The notes beneath the pieces are model-generated. The model saw only the letters and a program-made list of their open reading frames with translations, made no database searches and was not told the DNA's origin. The position numbers were made by a program, and so were the translations under genes. From assembly GCA_031315915.1 (NCBI GenBank), contig JALDRK010000027.1, positions 1 to 50,533 on the forward strand: a DNA stretch of 50,533 nt, given 5' to 3'. The stretch is from Nitrospirales bacterium (GTDB taxonomy: Bacteria > Nitrospirota > Nitrospiria > Nitrospirales > UBA8639). Position 1 is the first letter of the stretch. Each line of letters begins with the position of its first letter. Shown one piece after another: positions 34,769-44,152 of the stretch.

Positions 34769-35536
34769 TTACAGTAATACTGAGGTCAAAAAGTAATCCC
34801 AAACCAAAATCAACACCGCAGCCAGCACCACGGATTGGGTCGTGGCTTTCCCCAGGCCCTCTGCACTCATTCTGGTATAAAATCCCTTGTAACAACACAC
34901 CCAACTCACGATAAGACCGAAGCTCACGGATTTGAGAATGCCCCCATAGACGTCTTTCCATTCTACTGCAGATTCAATCGAACTCCAGTAAGACCCTCCG
35001 CTGACACCTAACAATTTCACTCCCACCAAATATCCTCCGCCAATCCCTACGACATCAAAAATAGCCACCAACAAGGGCACACATAAAAGCGAGGCCACAA
35101 TTTTGGGAGTCACGAGATACTGCAGGGGATTGATGGCCATGGTTTCCAATGCATCAATTTGCTCGGTAATGCGCATAATGCCAATTTCTGCAGTCATGGC
35201 GGAACCGGCGCGAGCCGTGACCATCAAAGAGGCCAACACCGGTCCTAACTCTCGAATCATGCTCAAGGCCACGGCAGATCCCAAGAGGGCTTCCGAGCCA
35301 AATTTTCTTAAAGAATAATACCCTTGCAGGGCCAGCACCATCCCCGTAAATGCCGCAGTGAGAATCACCACAAATGTGGACTTAAATCCCACAAAATGCA
35401 TTTGCTTGATGATTTGAAAAATCCGGACAGGAGGCCGAAATAACCACCCAAAGGTTCGAAGAAGAAAAAGGGCCATATTACCCATCTCTTCGACCAGCGC
35501 GATCGCATTGGCCCCTAGATAGTGGATGAAGGACAT
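34769..35536 (-). CDS. mlaE: MlaE-type ABC transporter permease
   Basis: The 255-residue membrane protein has the MlaE pattern: VEEMGNMALFLLRTFGWLF, FKSTFVVILTAAFTGMVLAL, the RELGPVLASLMVTARAGSAM stretch and MRITEQIDALETMAINP. It forms a homodimer with MlaF below and MlaD above. It starts 3 nt after hpnG, so transport and hopanoid chemistry are co-transcribed. Confidence 0.95.
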   Translation of the reverse strand: MSFIHYLGANAIALVEEMGNMALFLLRTFGWLFRPPVRIFQIIKQMHFVGFKSTFVVILTAAFTGMVLALQGYYSLRKFGSEALLGSAVALSMIRELGPVLASLMVTARAGSAMTAEIGIMRITEQIDALETMAINPLQYLVTPKIVASLLCVPLLVAIFDVVGIGGGYLVGVKLLGVSGGSYWSSIESAVEWKDVYGGILKSVSFGLIVSWVCCYKGFYTRMSAEGLGKATTQSVVLAAVLILVWDYFLTSVLL

Positions 35537-35539
35537 AGA

Positions 35540-36337
35540 CTAGAAAGTGGAGCCGACCATGGCTGTGGGAGTAGGTGAGGTCAAAATTCCAGCAAAGAAA
35601 CCCTTGAAAAATGCCGTTAATTGAAGCGCAGCCTCACGAGACTGCCGATAGAGCCGATAAAGCCCCTTCCAGATGGGCGGAGAACTGAGGCACTGCCACA
35701 GACCCTTAGCCCAACCGCTCGGAGTCCGGAACAGATTAAAATCCAGGGGCAAATTTTCTCCCATGCCATCTGATATCGTTCGAATAATGACAAAAGGAAT
35801 TCCAAATTCATTGGCCACCCGGCCAATCGAACCGCTTTCCATATCCACGGCCACCGCACCGGTGGCGGCAGCCAGTTTTTGTTTTTCCTCAGATCGAGTC
35901 AATACCTGGGGCACGGTCGCAAAGCGACCAACGGAAAAAGGGATACTCCGACGGCCTAACGCACCCAATTTCGCCACCCATTCAGCATCACACACCATCG
36001 GGGCTGTTTGAGGAGTCGCAAAAGGATCATCCAACACATCCTCCCCAAGAACCAAGGTTCCGATGGACAAATCCTGTAAGGCTCCAGCAAAACCCGTGGA
36101 AATGACGAGGTCCCATTTTCCATCTTCCAGAAGTTGTCTGGTTGCGGCATGAGATTTTTGAGGACCCATTCCCGTCCGCATGAGCAGGACCGCATTGGAT
36201 AATTGGGTGCTGATAAGGCAAGAACGACCCCTGTTCCACACACGACGAGGGCTGGGAAGAGCACGACCAATGGCCCTAAATTCAATTGTGGTCGCTGTGA
36301 GGATGGAAATTCGGGGCAGAGCAGAGATTCCTTCCAT
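35540..36337 (-). CDS. hpnG: Hopanoid-locus nucleoside phosphorylase HpnG
   Basis: The 265-residue protein belongs to the PNP/MTAN phosphorylase fold: SILTATTIEFRAIGRAL, LISTGFAGALQDL-like segment, AVDMESGSIGRVANEFGIPF (substrate-binding DMES) and VIIRTISDGMG. HpnG removes adenine from adenosylhopane to give ribosylhopane, using HpnH's product. The ATG at 36337 (an in-frame TTG precedes it) is 15 nt after shc. Confidence 0.9.
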   Translation of the reverse strand: MEGISALPRISILTATTIEFRAIGRALPSPRRVWNRGRSCLISTQLSNAVLLMRTGMGPQKSHAATRQLLEDGKWDLVISTGFAGALQDLSIGTLVLGEDVLDDPFATPQTAPMVCDAEWVAKLGALGRRSIPFSVGRFATVPQVLTRSEEKQKLAAATGAVAVDMESGSIGRVANEFGIPFVIIRTISDGMGENLPLDFNLFRTPSGWAKGLWQCLSSPPIWKGLYRLYRQSREAALQLTAFFKGFFAGILTSPTPTAMVGSTF

Positions 36338-36352
36338 CAACCGGAAAGACTT

Positions 36353-38548
36353 TTAAGAAAAATGAACGGACTCTGGTGTACATTTTTGAATTTTAGCCCT
36401 GGCTGCCTGAGCGACTTTTCTCAATTGATCGCTTCTGGACTCTCCATTCACCTTGACATTCCGGTACATTCCCAATGCCCATATTGGAAAGTACTTAAAA
36501 TATCCATGGTAGCGAAGATAAAACACCCGTGGGAAACCGGTCCCGGTATGAAAGGGTTCGTCCCAGGCCCCATCTTCCCGTTGATGGCGAATGAGCCAGT
36601 TGACCCCGCGCACGACACTCAACGAGTCAGAGGCACCAGCCTGCAGCAAGGCCATTAGAGCCCAAGAGGTCTGCGAGGCGGTGCTTTGCCCATGTCCAGC
36701 CAAATTGTAATCGGCATAGGAATGACAGGACTCTCCCCATCCTCCATCTTGATTTTGTACAGATTCCAACCAGGTCACGGACTTCTGGATCCACGGGGCG
36801 TTCATGTCCAGTCCAATGGCCCGTAATCCAGCCAGTACGCTCCAGGTTCCATAAATATAGTTGACTCCCCATCGACCATACCAACTTCCATTGGGTTCCT
36901 GCTCTTTTCGTAAGAACTCCAAGGCTGGGGCCACAGAAGGATGCCCCTGATCATACCCCAAGGTCCCCAGCATCTCCAGACACCGGCCGGTCAGGTCTGC
37001 CGTGCTGGGATCCAGCAATGCTTGATGGTCCGCAAACGGGATTTTATTAAAAATTAACCGGTCATTATCCTTATCATAAGCCCCCCACCCTCCGTCAGAA
37101 CTTTGCATGGCCATTGCCCATTTAAAACCAGTCTGAATGTCCTCATCGTGATCGGCAATTTCATGCGGAGAAACCTTAGCCATGGCCATAATCACCGCTG
37201 CGGTGTCATCCACATCAGGATACCATTCATTTTCATATTGGAAGGCCCATCCGCCTGTTTGGGCCTGCGGAGAAGACACGATCCAATCACCAACTTTTCG
37301 GCACTGTTTCGTCCTCAACCAGATATCGGCGATTTTTAAGGAAAAATGGTCAAGAGAGACTCCCCGTTCAACCAACGCATTCATGGTCAGAGCCGTATCC
37401 CATACCGGTGAGTGGCAAGGCTGCAGATGCAATGTCCCTGCGGAAGAAGTACCCGATGATGGTGAATAAATTTCTAACGCTTCAATTTCTTTTAACGCCT
37501 TTTGCACAAGTGGGTGGTCCGTGGCATACCCCAATGCCCGAAGGGCAAAAATAGAGTTGGCCATGGCTGGATAGATCGCTCCAAGGCCCCCATCTCCATC
37601 CATATGCGCCACCATCCATTTTTGGGCTTTTTTGAGAGCCAATTTTCTGAGAGATTCAATTGGATACGACTCGTACAGTCGGAGCAGGCCATCCACCCAC
37701 ACGAAGAAGTTTCGCCAACTGAAAAACCTGACATCCCGATGCAGGGGTGGAACTTGCGCATAATCAATAGAGTCTGGAGGTTCCACAAAAAGCTCAGAGA
37801 TGCCGTGATCCTTAGGAACGGCGCAAAGAGGTCGATGCGCAAAAATGATCAATAAGGGGATAATGACCGCCCGCGACCAATAGGAGACGGCATACAAATT
37901 AAAATAAAACCACTGGGGAGCCAGGAAAATTTCCGGGGGCATGCATGGAATACCCCTCCAATCATACTGCCCAAACAAGGCCAGGGTAATTTTCGTGAAA
38001 ACATTGGCTTGAACCACCCCGCCGTTTTGATGAATGATATCTCTGGCTTTCAGCATAAATGGCTCATCTGGAGCCACTCCCGCCAATTTCAGAGCAAAAT
38101 AGGCTTTTACACTGGCACTGATGTCGGTTGGCCCCCCGGAAAAAATCGGCCAACCCCCATCCTCTAATTGAGTATCGATTAAATAACGAACAGCCTTCCG
38201 TTCCCGCTCAGGATCCACCAGGTCCAGGAATCGGCGCAGCATAAGATATTCCGATGTCAAGGTCGTATCGGCCTCTAATTCTTCGACCCAATACCCTTCC
38301 TGCGTATTTTGCCGTGACAATAGCCATTTTTCCCCTTTTTTTAGGGAAGATTCCAGGGAATCCATTAACCCATGGTGAGGGCCACGATGAAGGGAAGTCA
38401 GCTCGTTAGGAATTGTAGGATGTAAATTGCGTGAGACCAGTTTCAGTGCTGGAGCTGTGGCCAGTGTTTTTTTTATGCGGAAGGAGGGTGGAACATTGTC
38501 AAACAGACCTCCAGAGAGTCGATTAAACCATTTTTTTAGTAATTTCAT
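36353..38548 (-). CDS. shc: Squalene-hopene cyclase
   Basis: The 731-residue enzyme cyclises squalene to hopene/hopanol at the membrane. The catalytic DVDDTA acid motif is near residue 445 (WYPDVDDTAAV), and several QW-type repeats are seen (QDGGWGE, SDGGWGAYDKDNDR, EDGAWDE). The length is within the family range, with an N-terminal leader of about 70 residues. ATG 38548 gives no strong ribosome-binding site; an in-frame TTG (38575) is possible. It is the first gene of the hopanoid/Mla operon; an imperfect palindrome lies about 90 nt upstream. Confidence 0.96.
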   Translation of the reverse strand: MKLLKKWFNRLSGGLFDNVPPSFRIKKTLATAPALKLVSRNLHPTIPNELTSLHRGPHHGLMDSLESSLKKGEKWLLSRQNTQEGYWVEELEADTTLTSEYLMLRRFLDLVDPERERKAVRYLIDTQLEDGGWPIFSGGPTDISASVKAYFALKLAGVAPDEPFMLKARDIIHQNGGVVQANVFTKITLALFGQYDWRGIPCMPPEIFLAPQWFYFNLYAVSYWSRAVIIPLLIIFAHRPLCAVPKDHGISELFVEPPDSIDYAQVPPLHRDVRFFSWRNFFVWVDGLLRLYESYPIESLRKLALKKAQKWMVAHMDGDGGLGAIYPAMANSIFALRALGYATDHPLVQKALKEIEALEIYSPSSGTSSAGTLHLQPCHSPVWDTALTMNALVERGVSLDHFSLKIADIWLRTKQCRKVGDWIVSSPQAQTGGWAFQYENEWYPDVDDTAAVIMAMAKVSPHEIADHDEDIQTGFKWAMAMQSSDGGWGAYDKDNDRLIFNKIPFADHQALLDPSTADLTGRCLEMLGTLGYDQGHPSVAPALEFLRKEQEPNGSWYGRWGVNYIYGTWSVLAGLRAIGLDMNAPWIQKSVTWLESVQNQDGGWGESCHSYADYNLAGHGQSTASQTSWALMALLQAGASDSLSVVRGVNWLIRHQREDGAWDEPFHTGTGFPRVFYLRYHGYFKYFPIWALGMYRNVKVNGESRSDQLRKVAQAARAKIQKCTPESVHFS

Positions 38549-38639
38549 GTGAAGATGATCAGCAGAACACTGCAATGTTCATGGGTAAAAGATTTATATT
38601 TCTTAGGGGGATGCGAAACCAACCATAGGAAAATGGCAT

Positions 38640-38687
38640 GGCCTGATAATTCGGTATAACCTAGGGTTTATACCGAACAACCAGGCC
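38640..38687. repeat. Long imperfect inverted repeat between dehydrogenase gene and shc
   Basis: Left arm GGCCTGATAATTCGGTATAA (38640-38659) and right arm TTATACCGAACAACCAGGCC (38668-38687) pair at 17 of 20 positions, with an 8-nt loop. The inner 10 bp are perfect. It follows the stop at 38723 (minus reading) and precedes shc's start, so it may end the upstream gene's transcript or be a regulator site for shc. No T-run follows it. Confidence 0.65.
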
Positions 38688-38722
38688 AGTGTCAAGCCAA
38701 TGAACGGTTAACAGGTTTTTTG

Positions 38723-40030
38723 CTAAGTAGAAAGAAGCACAATTTTCTCTCGATTGTGCTGAACCTGGCGGGTTCCATTTCTGGTATCAAATACCACAGG
38801 GGCATGACGGCAAATAAGCTCATAATCAAAAACCGAATGGGCGGTCAGAATCAGGGCACAGGCACACCCAGCCAATAGCTCTGGCTTTAAGTCTTGTGTT
38901 GAATACCTTTGCCCTTCCAGATTCAATGTCGGAGCAAATGGGTCAACATATTGTAAAAGAGCCCCTTCCTTATGAAGTAATTCCATAACTTTGGTCGCAG
39001 GAGATTCCCGTGAATCTTCAATGTCGGCCTTATAGGTCACACCCAATATCACAATCCGGGCCCCTTTAAGACATTGCCCTCGTTGATTCAATATCCGCTG
39101 AATCTTGCTGACCACGAAATAGGGCATGTTTTCGTTTATCTCCCCGGCAAGCTCAATAAAGCGGGTATGAATATCATACTCCTTAGATTTCCAGGCCAGA
39201 TAATAGGGGTCCAAAGGAATACAGTGTCCACCCACACCCGGGCCTGGGTAAAAGGGCATAAATCCAAAATTTTTGGTGGCCGCCGCATCAATTACTTCGT
39301 AGACATTAATATCCATCCTGTCGCACAACATGGTCAGTTCGTTGACCAAGGCAATGTTCACGGATCGAAACACATTTTCAAACACCTTAGCCATTTCCGC
39401 AACTCGGGGAGAACTTAGTGGAAAAATCTTGACAATGGATTGTTCATAAAATGTTTTGGAAACCTCCCGGCAGGCATCGGTTACTCCGCCAACGAGCTTA
39501 AAGGTATTATGGGTTTTAAAATTTTTATTGCCTGGATCAACGCGTTCGGGGGAAAAGGCAATAAACAAGTCTTTCCCGACGATTAAACCCTTCGAAACCA
39601 GGGCAGGCATAATGACCTCTTCGGTGGTCCCCGGGTACGTGGTGCTTTCCAATACCACCAGCATGTTGGGATGAGCATGCTGGGTCAATTGTCCCAATAC
39701 ACTGAGAATGGCGGAAATGTCCGGCTCCTTATTACGAGTCAGGGGAGTCGGCACACAGATCAAAATGACATCACATTGACTCAACTCCGAAAAATCAGTG
39801 GTCGCCCGAAAACGTTTTTCTTCTACCACTTGGCGCAATTCAGCATCCACCACGTCAGAAATATAATTTTCTCCTTTATTCACCCGCTCAACTTTTCCGG
39901 CTACGGCATCGAATCCGATAACGGAAAACCCCGTCTTCGCATTAAGAACCGCTAAAGGCAGCCCCACATAGCCCAACCCCACCACGCCTACCTTGGCTGT
40001 GCGACTTTTAATCTTTTCAATAATCTCCAC
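38723..40030 (-). CDS. UDP-sugar (N-acetylhexosamine type) 6-dehydrogenase
   Basis: The 435-residue enzyme oxidises a UDP-sugar at C6 with NAD. GVVGLGYVGLPLA (15-27) is the NAD-binding loop, SPERVDPGN (160-168) and the catalytic Cys270 in GPGVGGHCIPLDP are typical. Sequence style is of the WbpA/TviB/WecC group (UDP-GlcNAc or UDP-ManNAc) rather than UDP-glucose dehydrogenase, but the substrate is not certain. No glycosyltransferase lies nearby; its product would feed surface polysaccharide. Confidence 0.92.
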   Translation of the reverse strand: MEIIEKIKSRTAKVGVVGLGYVGLPLAVLNAKTGFSVIGFDAVAGKVERVNKGENYISDVVDAELRQVVEEKRFRATTDFSELSQCDVILICVPTPLTRNKEPDISAILSVLGQLTQHAHPNMLVVLESTTYPGTTEEVIMPALVSKGLIVGKDLFIAFSPERVDPGNKNFKTHNTFKLVGGVTDACREVSKTFYEQSIVKIFPLSSPRVAEMAKVFENVFRSVNIALVNELTMLCDRMDINVYEVIDAAATKNFGFMPFYPGPGVGGHCIPLDPYYLAWKSKEYDIHTRFIELAGEINENMPYFVVSKIQRILNQRGQCLKGARIVILGVTYKADIEDSRESPATKVMELLHKEGALLQYVDPFAPTLNLEGQRYSTQDLKPELLAGCACALILTAHSVFDYELICRHAPVVFDTRNGTRQVQHNREKIVLLST

Positions 40031-40152
40031 GAAACTTCTCCTCTTGAACTAGTGATAGTGAGATCCATTCCGTACTCATTCGGAACAACACGCTTCCTCC
40101 TTGAACACCCAGAACACCATCGAAAAAACAAACTCTACACAGGGAAGTCGTT

Positions 40153-40599
40153 CTACAACGACACGTCATTCACCACATTCGTGAGGACTTTTTGCTCATT
40201 GATGGTCCACACATCACAGGTGGCATCCCCGTCGATATTCCCGATGGCCACTGCCGTAAATCCAGTTGGGGTGACTGCATCCAAAGTAGAAGCCGTGCAG
40301 CCCGCAGGCAGAGTCCCGCTATTCGAATTCCCTAACTCATAGTAATAGCGTTGAGAGGCTCCGGTTACCGCAAACCCAATGGCATTAAAATCATCACTAT
40401 ATCCGTTGTTTTCGGCAAAGTAGGCAATTTCTCCGGTATGGATCGCCACCAAATTACTTTTGGCTTCGGTTTGCTTCGCTCGTGCCTGATAGCGCAGGAA
40501 ATTCGGAATTGCAATGGTGGCTAAGATTCCGATGATCGCCACCACGATCATCAATTCGGTTAAACTGAACCCCCGTTGATTGGTATGTCGCGCTTTCAT
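40153..40599 (-). CDS. Type IV pilin-like protein
   Basis: The 148-residue protein has a type III prepilin signal ([10 protein letters not shown], cleavage before [20 protein letters not shown]) with Glu at +5. The globular part has two Cys near the end (PAGCTAS and ATCDVW), the usual disulphide pair. It is a PilA-like major or minor pilin, or a pseudopilin. No pilus assembly genes are within the window. A small hairpin (GTCGTT-CTAC-AACGAC) overlaps the stop. Confidence 0.9.
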   Translation of the reverse strand: MKARHTNQRGFSLTELMIVVAIIGILATIAIPNFLRYQARAKQTEAKSNLVAIHTGEIAYFAENNGYSDDFNAIGFAVTGASQRYYYELGNSNSGTLPAGCTASTLDAVTPTGFTAVAIGNIDGDATCDVWTINEQKVLTNVVNDVSL

Positions 40600-40953
40600 A
40601 TTGATGAACCCTCCGTTGTTGTACCGTTGAATTGTTCCCTTAAAACCATCCGATTATCATACATGGGGCACACGGAAGTGGCCAGGGTGGGGGACGGGGA
40701 ATCGATCTTCTAGGGACGAGACGGCATCATGCCTCAACTTTCCAACAACGAACACCAACCAAACGAAACGAACAATACCAACCCATTCTTGAAAAGGACA
40801 GGAAGACTAGTCACGAAAGAAGGATCCCGGACCCGTGAGTCATTCCTTCTTCCATCGCCTAAAAAAAAGAAAACTTAAGGAAGATTATCATGAATGGTGA
40901 AAAGGACAGCCCACAGATGGCTGATAGCTTCGGCCTGCCTCGCCGAGAGGATC
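40600..40953. other. Gap between pilin and TPR lipoprotein gene
   Basis: Contains a run of A (about 40861-40870; T on the transcribed minus strand) and a weak stem-loop (CAGCC/GGCTG, 40907-40923) just downstream of the TPR lipoprotein gene; these may terminate that gene. The part near the pilin probably holds its promoter. No coding frame. Confidence 0.4.
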
Positions 40954-42714
40954 TTAAGGCACCAACGTTGACGATTGCTGTGAGACAGTGGGAATAGGCT
41001 CTCCGAAACCCACTTCACGGAATCGTTTCTTGAGTGATTCATTTGTGGAATCTAATTGCAGAGAGTGCAACCACGCCTCACGGGCTTTGTCTCGCTCTTC
41101 TCGCAGCAAAAAGATTTCACCCAAATGCTCATAGATCACCGGATCGTCTGACACAAGAGAAACCGCACGTTGCATCGTCTCTAACGCCTCATCCACTCGT
41201 CCAAGCTTATACAAGGCCCAGCCCAAACTATCCACGTAATACCCATTCTGGGGTTTCAAAGCGACCGCCCGTTTGGTCAAATCTAACGCCTCTTCGATTC
41301 TGACTCCCCGGTCGGCATAACTGTAGCCGAGATAATTCAAGGCATCGGCATGTTCAGGATCCAAGGCAAGCGTTTGTTTCATTTCACGGACAACCTCGTC
41401 AAACTGATTCAATTTATCCAAGGTGGTCCCCAGGTTGAAATGAAGCTCCGCGTTGGAGGGATCCTGAAGAATCCCCTCTTCCAGCTTGACCTTGGCGTTC
41501 TGATAGTCCTCCATTTGAAAATAGGTTAATCCGAACAACAGATAAGACTCGGTCCGCTTAGGATTCAGCTTGATCGCTTGCTCCAAATAGGATATCGCAT
41601 CGGCATTCCGCTTCAAACGATAGGAGACAAATCCCAGATGGAGAATACTGTCAAAAAATGTCGGATCGATTGTGACGTTGGCTTGGTAGGTTTCAATGGC
41701 CCGATCATAATCTTTCATTTCTTCGTAAAGCAGTCCCAAAAAGTCACGAACGCGAAGTTCATTCGGCCTGGCTTGCAACACATCCTTCAGTTCTTGAACG
41801 GCAGCGGGATAATTTTTCATTTCTCCATAGATCTGAGCCTTGCGCACGTGAGCATGGAGATCATCCGGATGCTGCTGCAGGAGTTGATCCAAATGGACAA
41901 GTCCTTTTTCCGCTTGGCGTTCCAACACATACAACCTGACCAAACGCAACCGGAATTCCCGATGATGGGGATTCACCTCTTTCAGATATTGTTCCAGCAA
42001 TGCAATGGCCCGTTGCGACTCTTTTTCATTCTCCCACAGCGCAATAAGTTTAAGGTACGCCCGCTCAAAGGACGTATTGGCTTTAATGGCATCTTGATAA
42101 TGTTTGGCCGCCTCTTGTGGCGTTTTGGTTTCCTGAGCAATCAACCCCAAATAGTAATGAGACTCGGCTGACCCCGGTTGCTGCTGTAATAAACTCACAA
42201 ACACTTGCTCGGCCTGAGCAAATTCTTTCATGTTGAGCAGTAAATTACCTTTGGCGAGGATCAAAGATTCATCCTGGGGAAAGCGTTGGACGCCTTCTTC
42301 CAAAACACGAAGGGCCAATGCAGTTTCTTCACCTCCAGTAAAAATTTTCGCTAAGTCCAGGAGTGTGGAACCCTGGACTAACTGTTCCGGCGCAATTTCT
42401 TTGGCCAACGCGACGGCTTTGTCCGTCTGTCCTGAGGAAAAATGGAGCTTTGCCATGCGAAATTTCAGGAATGAGGAATTCGGATCGAATCTGAGTCCCT
42501 GTTGATATTCTTTCAGCGCCGTCATCCCATCGCTATTGATTTCAGCCAAATACCCTTGAAGGAAGTGATAGAAGGCTTGCGGATGGCTGACCTCCTTTAT
42601 CCGGGCCGAGGGTTCAGATGCCACCCCACTGATCGGGGGTTGCGGAGCTGTCCCGCAGGAAACCACTAACAGAGGAATACCAAAAATGATGGTCTGGATT
42701 TTTTTTAATATCAT
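40954..42714 (-). CDS. TPR-repeat lipoprotein
   Basis: The 586-residue protein has a lipobox (LLVVSC, Cys 20) and some fourteen TPR units, with phrases such as AESHYYLGLIAQETKTPQEA, FDSILHLGFVSYRLKRNADA and YVDSLGWALYKLGRVDEAL. Proteins of this shape are periplasmic scaffolds, sometimes for polysaccharide export or outer-membrane assembly. Alone next to the pilin gene, its partner cannot be named. Confidence 0.85.
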   Translation of the reverse strand: MILKKIQTIIFGIPLLVVSCGTAPQPPISGVASEPSARIKEVSHPQAFYHFLQGYLAEINSDGMTALKEYQQGLRFDPNSSFLKFRMAKLHFSSGQTDKAVALAKEIAPEQLVQGSTLLDLAKIFTGGEETALALRVLEEGVQRFPQDESLILAKGNLLLNMKEFAQAEQVFVSLLQQQPGSAESHYYLGLIAQETKTPQEAAKHYQDAIKANTSFERAYLKLIALWENEKESQRAIALLEQYLKEVNPHHREFRLRLVRLYVLERQAEKGLVHLDQLLQQHPDDLHAHVRKAQIYGEMKNYPAAVQELKDVLQARPNELRVRDFLGLLYEEMKDYDRAIETYQANVTIDPTFFDSILHLGFVSYRLKRNADAISYLEQAIKLNPKRTESYLLFGLTYFQMEDYQNAKVKLEEGILQDPSNAELHFNLGTTLDKLNQFDEVVREMKQTLALDPEHADALNYLGYSYADRGVRIEEALDLTKRAVALKPQNGYYVDSLGWALYKLGRVDEALETMQRAVSLVSDDPVIYEHLGEIFLLREERDKAREAWLHSLQLDSTNESLKKRFREVGFGEPIPTVSQQSSTLVP

Positions 42715-42802
42715 GGAGAATGCCTGCCCTCCACCCTCATCATGAATGAAGCAGATTTTCTAAATAGATACTCTTATACACACTCGACAACAAGATCCAC
42801 CC

Positions 42803-44152
42803 CTATACTATACCAAGCCTCGTTTCTAAATTGTTAAATTTTGCATAATTATCGTGAAATTGCAGCGAGACCTCGCCGATGGGACCATTTCGGTGTTTTC
42901 TGACTAGAATTTTGGCAATGCCTTTGTCTTCGGTTTCGGGCTCATACACTTCCTCCCGATAAATGAACATCACCACATCCGCATCCTGTTCTATGGCGCC
43001 TGACTCTCGAAGATCGGCCAGAACGGGGATGGGAGGCTTACGATTTTCCACCGCCCGGCTTAACTGAGAGAGAGCCACCACCGGAACTTCCAACTCCTTG
43101 GCCAATCCCTTCAAAGCCCGAGAAATATCGGAAATTTCCTGTTGCCGGGATTCAGAGTCCCGGCGACCTTCCATCAATTGGAGGTAATCGACCACCAACA
43201 GATCCAACCCATGCTCGGCTTTTAATCGTCGGGCCTTCCCTCGCATTTGCTGAACGCTCAGGTTTCCCGAATCATCGATGAAAATTTTGGCTTGTTCCAA
43301 CCGGCCGGCCGCCTCCGTTAAGGCTACCCAATCGTGCTTGGTTAAATGTCCAGTTCTCAAAGAATGAGAATCCAGCAAAGCTTGAGAACTCAGCATACGC
43401 AACACCAGTTGAGCTCGCGACATTTCCAAACTAAAAATTCCCACGACGGCATTGCTACGTAAGGCGGCATATTCCACCATGCCCAGGGCTAAACTGGTCT
43501 TTCCCATACTCGGTCTTCCAGCCACGATTATTAAATCGGACGCCTGAAGTCCTGCCAACAAATTATCCAGATCGTGAAATCCGGTCGGCACCCCCGTAAT
43601 GCGCTCTTTTCGACTATATAACCGATCAACGATCTCAACGCTGTCTTTAATAATACTACTCACCGGAGCAAAGGTCCCTCCCAAGTGCCCCTGGGCCAGA
43701 CGGAAAATTTCTCGCTCGGCAAATTCCAATAGATCATCGGTTTGCGTGGTACCTTCATAGCCACGCATCACGACATCGGTCGCGGTACGAACCAACCCTC
43801 GAAGTAAGGATTTATCCCTGACGATTTTGCTGTGATAGCGGATATTGGCCGCACTCGGCACGCTTTGTACCAATTCGGCTATATAGGAGACGCCTCCGAC
43901 CTGTTCTAACTCTCCCGTTCCCCGGAAATATTCCGTGAGCGTAATCTGGTCGACCGGTTGATTCCTCTCCGACAGCGCCAACATGCCCCGAAACATAATT
44001 CGGTTGGCTGTCCGGTAAAAATCTTCTTCCGTTAGAATTTCCATGGCCCGGTTCAGCGCCGCATTGTCCAAAAGGACCGCTCCCAAGACGGATTGTTCCG
44101 CTTCAAGGTTTTGTGGTGGAACCCGAATGCCTGTGAGTTCAGAAATGGCCAT
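42803..44152 (-). CDS. dnaB: Replicative DNA helicase DnaB
   Basis: The 449-residue helicase has the N-terminal DnaG-binding domain (NLEAEQSVLGAVLLD) and the RecA-like motor: Walker A GRPSMGKTS (212-220), VVDYLQLMEG (Walker B) and QQEISDISRALKGLAKEL. It unwinds DNA at the fork as a hexamer. The ATG overlaps the last 14 nt of hisZ, so translation is coupled. No intein or other insertion is seen. Confidence 0.97.
   Translation of the reverse strand: MAISELTGIRVPPQNLEAEQSVLGAVLLDNAALNRAMEILTEEDFYRTANRIMFRGMLALSERNQPVDQITLTEYFRGTGELEQVGGVSYIAELVQSVPSAANIRYHSKIVRDKSLLRGLVRTATDVVMRGYEGTTQTDDLLEFAEREIFRLAQGHLGGTFAPVSSIIKDSVEIVDRLYSRKERITGVPTGFHDLDNLLAGLQASDLIIVAGRPSMGKTSLALGMVEYAALRSNAVVGIFSLEMSRAQLVLRMLSSQALLDSHSLRTGHLTKHDWVALTEAAGRLEQAKIFIDDSGNLSVQQMRGKARRLKAEHGLDLLVVDYLQLMEGRRDSESRQQEISDISRALKGLAKELEVPVVALSQLSRAVENRKPPIPVLADLRESGAIEQDADVVMFIYREEVYEPETEDKGIAKILVRKHRNGPIGEVSLQFHDNYAKFNNLETRLGIV

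Noticed and set aside
38723..40030. Possible polysaccharide gene cluster around the UDP-sugar dehydrogenase
   Set aside because: No glycosyltransferase, Wzx/Wzy or export gene is adjacent; neighbours are shc and a pilin gene.
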